Positions 56,677 through 64,000 of a DNA stretch of 64,000 nucleotides are shown here, piece by piece. Made by a program: the position numbers and the translations under genes. The notes beneath the pieces were generated by a model that was not told the origin of the DNA, searched no databases, and saw only the letters and a program-made list of their open reading frames with translations. Origin of the DNA: Ctena decussata (taxonomy: Eukaryota; Mollusca; Bivalvia; Lucinida; Lucinidae); the NCBI GenBank assembly GCA_963989385.1, contig OZ022505.1, forward strand, positions 56,795,737 to 56,859,736, in the 5' to 3' direction. The number at the start of each line of letters is the position of its first letter. Within the stretch, counting starts at the first letter, position 1.

Positions 56677-57257
56677 ATATATTGATAGCTCATGTGCAAA
56701 TGGGTACATCTCCATGTTTTTTCCTTGATTACCAAGAGAAGCAACTTCTGTGATTTTCTGTTTGCTTCCATGAATGTCAGAGCCCTTCAAGTCGGGGTCT
56801 TCCTTGAGGTGAAATATTAACCTCTACAAGAGGTGATCCCATTGAGATCGGCGGCAAACATGTGGAAAGTTGCTTTCTCTAAAAATATAACAATTCACAT
56901 TAAGATATATGCGAACTGCTTATGCACAAAAAAGACCATTTCAGAATTTTCTTTCTCTGTTTATTGTAGTTATAAGAATCGTAAGGCCAGTAAAACCTTT
57001 TATGGCATGCAAACATCAAAATATTGGAGCAAACTGCTTAAACTTAATTAATAAGACAGGCTACAACTTCAAAAAGTCCAGTCACAATTGAACACACCGT
57101 TTTTTTCTGGTTTACTTTTACTTTGACCACATATTATCATTTAGTACTCAATGTTGTTTCAACTTAGTTTTTGGTTTTATATTTTACGTATTTTATTGTG
57201 ATGTCTTACTGATAAGGAACGGAATACCTATGCAGTCCGAATCCGAACTGTTTCTTG

Positions 57258-58567
57258 TTATTATACCCCCGCTTTGAAAAAGTGGGGGGTATACTTGTTT
57301 GCATCTGTCCGTCATTCCGTCATTCCGTCCGTCCGTAATTCCGTAACACTTTTTAGTAAAAATTTTCGTAAACGATTTCTCCACAATGGTATAAGGTAAC
57401 ACGTTCATATTTGGTATACTGCTTGACACTGACTTGTATCGTGGGATTGAGATTCAGCCCTCTCCTTTATATTCTTCCCCATATTTATCCATTTTTCTTT
57501 CTTTATGATAAAAAATTTCGTCACAGGTTTCTCCACAATGGTATAAACTAGAATGTTCATATTTGGCATACAGGTTGATGACGATGTGTTGTATCGTGGG
57601 ATTGAGAACCAGCCTTCTCCTGCTTATTCTTCCCTTTATTTGTCCATTTTTCTTTTTTTTCCATACTTTGACTAATGAAATTTTTCGTCAAAGATTTCTC
57701 AACAACCATTCAAGCTAGAATGGTCAGATTTGGCATACAGGTTGATGACGGTGTGTTGTATCGTGGGATTGCAAACCAGTCTTCTCCTGCTTATTCTTCC
57801 CTGTATTTGTCCAATTTTCTTACTTTTCATACTTTGAATAATGAATTTTTTGTTAAAGATTTCTCCGCAACCATGCAAGCTAGAGTAGTTATATTATGTT
57901 TGCAGGTTGATGATGATGTGTTGTATCGTGGGATTGCAAACCAGCCTTCTCCTCTTATTCTTCCCTGTATTTGTCCGATTTTCTTTCGCTCCATACTTTG
58001 AATAACAAAATTTTTAGTCAAAGATTTTTGTGCAACCATGCAAGCTAGAGTAGTCATGTTTGGTATGCAGGTTAATGACAACCTATTGTATTGTGGGATT
58101 GAGAAACAGCTATCTCCTGCTTATTCATCCCTGTATTTCTCTGGTTTTCTTTTTCTCTTTACACTGAATAATGCAATTTTTCGTAAAAGATTTCACAGTA
58201 ACCCTTCAAGGTAAAATGTTCATATTTGGTATACTAATTGACAATGACTTATGTTATCTTGGGATTGCAAATCAGCCGTATCTGACCCATTCTTTTCTGT
58301 ATTTGTCCAATTTTCTGTCTCTCCATACTTTGAATAATGACTTTTTTGTCAAAGGTTTCTAAGCAGCCATTGCAAGTAAGAGGAGGGATATTTTGTTTGC
58401 AGGTTGATGATAACTGTTGTATTGTGGGATCGGGAACCAGCCTTCTCCTGCTTCTTATTCCCAATATTTTTCCAAATTTTCTTTCTCTCCTTACTTCGAA
58501 TAATGCAGTTTTTCATAACAAATTTCAAAGCATCCCCACAAGTTTGAATCTTCATATTTGGTTTACT
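57258..58567. repeat. Tandem array, period about 165 bp, with hairpin head, eight units
   Basis: Head hairpin ACCCCCGCTTTGAAAAAGTG then GTCCGTCATTCCGTC. Units start at TTTTTCGTCAAAGATTTCTC-like sequence near 57356, 57516, 57678, 57844, 58008, 58176, 58341 and 58508. Each has CATATTTGGCATACAGGTTG, TGTTGTATCGTGGGATTG and TTCTTCCCTGTATTTGTCC. Some units are open in one frame, but unit lengths vary and stops occur, so not coding. Confidence 0.75.
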
Positions 58568-58950
58568 CGTTATACCCCCGCTTTGAAAAAGTGGGGGGGG
58601 GGGGGGGGGTATACTGGTTTACATCTGTCCGTCCGTCCTTCTTTCTGTCCGTCTGTCCGTCTGTCCTTACATCCGATCCATCCGTCCCCTTTTAATCAAA
58701 TTTTTCGTCAAAGATTTCTTCACAACCATAAAAGCTAGACTGGTCATATTTGGCATACAAGTTGATGACGATATGTTGTATCGTGGGATTGAGAACCAGT
58801 CTTCTGCTTATTCTTCCCTGTATTTGTCCAGTTTTCTTTCTTTCTATACTTTGACTAATGAAATTTTTCGTCAAAGATTTCTCCATACACATGTAACAGT
58901 GCAAGCTAGACTGGTCATATTTAGCATAATCCTAAGTTGATGTGTATACA
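58568..58950. repeat. Second copy of the same repeat, head plus two units
   Basis: TATACCCCCGCTTTGAAAAA restarts at 58570 with an expanded G run (58591-58609), then GTCCGTCCGTCC, then units near 58697 and 58860. Confidence 0.75.
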
Positions 58951-60013
58951 TACAGTTCTTAAATAAAATACCGTTAAAGTCAATTGTTTTCTTTGGTTTT
59001 ATGTTTCATTCATGTTTCTGTACTCCAAAATTGACCTTCAAGTAATGGACCGTTTTTTTGTGTGCCAGCACCTCTAAATCCTTGACTGTATCAACCACCA
59101 TCTTCAACTGATATAAGTATTTTTCTGAGTGCAGCATTAGAACGACAGTTAAACCGGTCTTAAAGGATCCCCCAAGGGAAAAAGAAAAATGGCTTCTTAA
59201 GACATGTGACCTCTTAATACAGGTTCATTTGCACTGTGTTTTGGTTCCAGGGACACAGACAAGGTGGCTGCTAAAGACAAGCGGACCCTTAATGAGGTGA
59301 CCACATAAGCAGGTTTGACTGTATATTACTTCAACCGTGTCACGCGAAACAGCCGCTTAATGTATCTATGAATTGCTAAGATTCAAACCAGTCTGTTAAT
59401 CCTTGAAGTCCTTGCCCTTTATTTTGCGCTTGTAGAGTACCCAGGGTCAACAGAATTCTGAACAGATTATGTTGTATGAAATCATAAAGGATCTGAACAG
59501 ACTGTGCGAAAAGACCGTTTCTTTTATGAGAATGCTAAAGTAGTAAACAAATGAAAGAAATTATATACATTTGTTCAGTGCTCATAGCCGGAAATGGCCA
59601 TTACATTTGTTTTTGGTATATTTACACGTGCAATTTTAAGTTTCCACTCTATAACTACTAAACATATTCTGAAGCCCATGTTCTTAACATGCCGGAATTT
59701 CTTGTCGACAATATTTTCACTGAGTTTAATGGACAAGTTTCCCAACAGACAGTACAATGGGCCTTTATAGCGACTTATGAACACGTAGTAATGTTCCCAA
59801 AGTATTGCACTAAAAAGCTATCGCACAACAACTCAATAATTTCAGAAGTTCTGTCTCTGAATATTTCAATGATTTCGGAATTTTTAACTGCATCTGTCTA
59901 TGTGAACTTCAGACTGAAGACTCCACACAGTCCAGCTTAAGTATATGACTTATAACAGAGTTCCTGCTGCAAATTAACACACCATTAGCTCCAGCCCTTC
60001 CCCTACGACAAAA
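58951..60013. other. Intergenic, nothing recognised
   Basis: 59220-59325 reads like part of a dispersed repeat (AATACAGGTTCATTTGC, AAGCAGGTTTGACTGTAT). The 59689-59940 frame shows no domain. Confidence 0.4.
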
Positions 60014-60609
60014 TATATACTAGTCAAAAGTTCTAACCGGCCACTAAGTTTTTATCATTTTTCCTCGATGCTATTAGCAATCTGACAGTTTAGTTTACAG
60101 CCACAGATAGGCCAATGTGTCAGTAAACCATGCCACTAAAAGGTTAAGCAACATTCAGTACATTGTGTCCAGGAGGCACAGATGAATACGCGTACCCCCA
60201 TTTTCAAAACTAACAAAAATTTGCATTGAGTGGTGGGGTAAGTTTTAACATTTTGATCCAAAGCGACCACCGTCATGCAGGAAGAGTGTTCATTTCTGCA
60301 TGAATCTGTTTCTTTAGTCATTTGCTTTAGTAATGAAGTGGTTCTGCTCAGGTAGATTGGATATTTCAAAAAAAGACTTTTCACAAATTGTGACGAAATG
60401 CTTGATTTTGTGAATTTTAAAATGGGGGTACTTGTGTTCATCGGCGCATCCAGGATGTAAAATTAAGAATTTTGTCAAATCTTTTATAGGCTAAGCTGAC
60501 TGTCACGTCTGCCTATTTGGGGATGTTAATAAAATTGCAAGATTGTTTGGGGCTTTGAAGAAAATAGATAAAACGTAAGTGACCGGTTAGAACTTTTGGC
60601 TAGTATATA
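60014..60609. mobile_element. TIR element of about 596 bp with a second inner inverted repeat
   Basis: Ends TATATACTAGTCAAAAGTTC / GAACTTTTGGCTAGTATATA, with TTCTAACCGG/CCGGTTAG continuing inward. TA flanks fit a Tc1/mariner-like MITE. Inside, ACGCGTACCCCCATTTT (60187) faces AAAATGGGGGTACTTGTG (60419). A 101-codon minus-strand frame spans the inner arms and has no known domain. Confidence 0.7.
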
Positions 60610-60959
60610 TCAACATGGCAGGTACATATACCTTATTTCTCACGAAGAGAACAATAAAATGTTTAATTAAGAAAACGTAACATTGTTTTATAGAGCCCAT
60701 GCTTTGATTGCTATATCTATATTGATAATGGATAGCTTATTACCAGGCTTTATGATCGCTAACTTATCACCAAGAGTATCGACTGCAGGTAATGTGTGTG
60801 GATTATTCTGTAATAATCCTGTTTCACATATCCATATTTTGTTGACAGAGGAAAGCCACTTTCACTACTACAGATTGTTGTCACATGATTTATCGCTGAC
60901 CAGACTAGTCTTAATCTAGAAACAGTTCTGTGACAGACAGCATGATCTCGTTGATTCCT

Positions 60960-61182
60960 GGGGCCGTATTCATAAAACGACTTAAGTGGTTGCTATGCTG
61001 TTGCTAAGGCTAAATTTCTGTGAAGGAGATTCCCAACAACTATGAAATTTGGTCTGGATGAACAGTCTTTGTAAGACTGTTCCTCCAGACCAAATTTCAT
61101 AGTTGTAGGGAATCTCCTTTATAGATATTTAGCCTTAGCAACCGCATAGCAACGACTTAAGTGGCTTTATGAATACGGCCCC
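60960..61182. mobile_element. GGGGCCGTATTCATAA palindromic MITE, full length
   Basis: Nearly perfect palindrome, arms about 105 nt: GGGGCCGTATTCATAAAACG and TTATGAATACGGCCCC at the ends, AACTATGAAATTTGGTCTGG and its complement near the centre. CTG follows the right end and precedes the left, a possible 3-bp target duplication. Relatives at 4413-4447 and 13183-13345. Confidence 0.8.
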
Positions 61183-62442
61183 TGCATTGTGACAGTTTCT
61201 AAACTTCATTGTTGCTCCTGAAGGAACTCTTAAGATTTTTATTTCACTTCACTGCAGCTGATGTTGTGCCGTGTGGCGGCCGTAAAACGTCACCTCGTAC
61301 ATAGACCAGACAGTGCAGATTAAAGGACATCTATGCTTAAGGCGTGAATTTTCCCCATGATTAAAAAATTATACGGATCACTGACTTCTGCTTTGCATTT
61401 ATGACTATGACATGTAACTTGCATGACAAATGAATTTTCAAGTGTTTGTGTCTATGTAAAGTACGTTAAACATACGTTGACGCTGACGTCATTGTTGAGA
61501 TAAATTATAAATTATCCTCAAACGGATCGTTGAAATAATGATCTATTGTACATATTTCACCCTTTTTTGACTTATATTACTTACATAACACACAACACTG
61601 GATAGTTTGGACTGTATGTATGTGGCCTTGACCTCATTTCAAGGTCATAGTACACAATATAATCCTTGAAGATCACAGTGCTACTGTTGACCATTCTTCT
61701 TTTTTGGCTTACTGAGTATCGTTCCCCCGCATGAAGGAAAAGCTGGGTCACGGGGGGGTGGGGGGGGGAAGTACTTGTATTTTAGTTATAGTGAAGCGGT
61801 GTCGTTTGGACGCTTTGACCGGAAGTATAACTGTGGTTTTGCATGTTTAAATGCCAATCAGGCGTAACAAGAAGAATATCATTGCTTTGTATTGTGATAT
61901 GCTTGTGTTTAGCATGCATTTATGACAAAAATTTATGGAATCAATGACTGATTGCATTATATTTATTACCTCAAAAATGAGGTATGCCTAAAACCTTGAA
62001 TTTAGGGTAGGTAGGGTCAGACTGGATTATCTCCCCATGTCTTTGGGTCTGAAACACAAATGATCTGATTTCATACGGTTTACATATTTGTGGAAGCTCT
62101 GCTAAGAACAATTTGCACACTTTATACTTTTGAAAATTCGGACCTGTCGCGCCGGGCTAATGGGGAAATCCTCGCCTTAATCATAGAAGTCCTTTTATTT
62201 TTTTCGATTGAGATCGGAGAAAATATGCTTAGAAATAAAAAAAATTTGATTGATTTTGACATTTTGTCTAGATCATCGCTTTTTAATCATTCATGATTCT
62301 TTATGACACTTATTAATTTTTGATTTGACTGCCGTATTAAAATTAAGAAAGTACTGTATGCTTTTCTCTGGTTTTCGTTACCAGATATTGTCAGGGCCCA
62401 GTCGATTTTAAATATGTATGGGGTTAGCTGACGCGGAATACC
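61183..62442. other. Intergenic, upstream of the second gene copy
   Basis: Only a G-rich tract (61747-61769) and a CAAGGTCA phrase (61640) stand out. Confidence 0.4.
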
Positions 62443-62976
62443 GATACAGGGGAGAATGTCACTATGCGTCGTAATCGTCACAACCTCAATGTGTTACTTC
62501 CCTTACCGTGACGTGGCCGTTTGACTAAATATAGATTTCTATTTTAGTGATATTGGGAAAACAGTGGAAATAGCCGTACTTTCATTTTAGATAATTGGTG
62601 AGTTATTTTCTAGATTTACAGCTTTTTGTCCAGTTTTAAACATAATTTTATTCTAGTGTACAGCTAACCATAAAGCAATAAGCGACATATTCATGCATAA
62701 TCTGCTTATTTGACGATATCCAGTTAGTATCGTTTTACTTTATCTTCCTTTTCAAAGACAATTAAAAAAATAACATCAAAGGCTCCTTAAAACTTATGCA
62801 GAACTTTGGTAATAATAAATTAATAAATTTAGATCATGGTTTGTTATCTTGTTTTATTTTCAGTTTTGCTTTTCAGAAGAACTTAATGGATATTTTGGGA
62901 TCACAGCCAATAGCTCCCATGCTGAGGTGAAAAGAAGAAATCAGAAGCAAATATGGAGAGTGATTATAAAGAAAAG
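62443..62976 (+). CDS. Start of a second VWA-MIB-type gene: promoter, 5' UTR and first coding exon (partial gene)
   Basis: Collinear, diverged copy of 10921-11438: the GGGGAGAATG block, TGACGTGG box (62509-62516), untranslated exon donor GTGAGT at 62598, acceptor TTTTCAG ending 62876, and ATG at 62953 with the identical eight codons MESDYKEK before donor GTAATT (62977). Part of intron 1 (63410-63570) also resembles 11550-11700. In the first copy the next exon lies 3.4 kb on, so the rest would be beyond the window edge. Orientation is the same, so this is a tandem duplicate. Confidence 0.75.
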
Positions 62977-63117
62977 GTAATTAAGTTCATTATTGCAATG
63001 AGGAAAGTTGTTGCGGTAAGGGAATCTCTGAGACGAAGCTTCATTATTTTTTGCTCTTTTGACCAAGGCTCAAGTAGTTTTGACCCGATGAGTTAAATGA
63101 TAGATAACATAGGATCA

Positions 63118-63226
63118 TCCCAGCAGGCACATGACGTTGAAATGACGTCGTACTGACATCGATGCGACGTTATAACGTCGCATCGACGTCAGTGCGACGT
63201 CTTTTGACGTCATGGGCCCGCTGGGA
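63118..63226. mobile_element. 109-bp palindrome built from GACGTC/CGATGCGACG, TIR TCCCAGC
   Basis: TCCCAGCAGGCACATGACGT at the left and its near complement ending GGGCCCGCTGGGA at the right; the centre GCGACGTTATAACGTCGC is a perfect palindrome. The sequence is almost entirely repeats of TGACGT/GACGTC-type words. Intron 1 of the second gene copy. Confidence 0.75.
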
Positions 63227-64000
63227 TTCATGGTATTAAGGTTAATAATTCTGGCTCCATACTGGCTACTGTCCATTTGATTGCATTACATTATGTAATG
63301 AACCTTAAATACCTGTCTCTACCGACTGAGGTGTTCTCCGTGGCAGTTTAGGAACTCGAGGTTTTACCATTGGATTCACTTGCTGACTGTCATTAATAAT
63401 ACAGACGGTTCTCGATATATCTCGAACACTGATATCTCAAAGTACCTATTTATATCCAGGAATAAAGTTTTTACACATTTCCCTTTTTTCATTTCAACTC
63501 CTTTTATCTCAAACTATTGATATCTCAAAGTACTTTTTGGGACTTCATTTTTGAGAAATCGAGACTGACTCTAACATTCTCAATTTAGAGGCCAAGGGGC
63601 TGATCGAAAAGTATATTCAGACTGCCGAGGCAAGATGTATTTTTCCGTATATAGTAGCCTTTTTAAAAGAAAGGCTATCTTTCATAAAGATAGCTGCAGC
63701 TTTAATAGATATATAGATCATATGCATGTCTGGCAACAAATTATGGTACATGCCCGCTCATACAAAATTGCAAAAAATAATCCTCCTCATAGTTTCATTT
63801 TACAGCTTCTGAACTTTGGCGAACTGGCTTTTACAAACATTTTAACAGCATTTCAGATCGTTCCGGCCATTGGGTTAGATGATGACCAGAAAACAGAACT
63901 GAACCCGTGGTCAATCCACTAAGTCTGATTAACCAGCTAAGGATGTTAATCGTTACATAAACAAAACTGTAAACGTTAAGCCCTTAATGCCTGGGACATC
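63227..64000. other. Intron 1 of the second gene copy, partial
   Basis: Contains the GATATCTCAAA block (63410-63570) shared with intron 1 of the first copy. The 63635-63922 frame has no recognisable domain and no acceptor plus donor that would join MESDYKEK in phase to sequence like exon 2. Confidence 0.4.

Noticed and set aside
57675..58362. Open frames with repeated FVKDF...MVRFGIQVDD-like phrases
   Set aside because: They are translations of the 165-bp tandem array. Unit lengths vary and stops occur, so they are not a repeat protein.
60136..60441. 101-codon minus-strand frame in the TIR element, considered as a transposase remnant
   Set aside because: No catalytic motif; the frame runs across inverted repeat arms.
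63635..63922. 95-codon frame, considered as exon 2 of the second gene copy
   Set aside because: It shares nothing with exon 2 of the first copy and lacks suitable splice sites.

Overview
This is animal nuclear DNA, most likely from a mollusc and probably a bivalve. Genes are split by GT/AG introns of 0.3-13 kb. Introns and intergenic DNA are AT-rich and packed with short inverted-repeat elements, tRNA-derived SINE-like sequences, mariner-like elements, two LINE retrotransposons, and tandem repeats headed by GTCC runs of a kind I associate with bivalve genomes. The species assignment is inference from repeat style and cannot be settled by reading alone.

The main content is one plus-strand gene, ATG at 11415 and TAA at 56002-56004. 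I assembled it by hand from 19 coding exons whose phases all agree, giving a 797-codon reading frame with no internal stop. The predicted protein has a short N-terminal Cys cluster, a coiled coil and a polar linker. A von Willebrand factor A (VWA) domain with a complete metal-site signature follows, then two MIB/HERC2 domains and a basic tail. It has neither the ankyrin repeats nor the RING fingers of Mind bomb ligases. Its promoter region, 5' UTR and first coding exon recur at 62443-62976, so a second gene copy begins there and runs off the window. The locus is therefore a tandem family.

Layout. 1-10900 is repeats: a 367-bp tandem repeat, a 145-bp array, a GC-rich block with CCAAT and ACGCGT motifs at 3790-4035, a 67-bp inverted repeat pair spaced 5.4 kb apart (4866 and 10301), a composite repeat (5636-8015), a fold-back element (8611-9229) and a SINE with a 13-bp target duplication (9351-9655). 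10921-56004 is the gene. Its third intron (12.9 kb) holds a 5'-truncated RTE-type LINE (21389-23778) and an almost intact I-group LINE (23891-30348, 15-bp target duplication, one premature stop). Other introns hold three related mariner-type elements, several 236-bp palindromic MITEs, and a 770-bp element that splits a tandem array. 56005-62440 is intergenic, with a further array and MITEs. 62443-64000 is the start of the paralogue.

No rRNA gene, CRISPR array or prokaryotic operon is present. Almost all other open reading frames lie in repeats or introns and look like chance.
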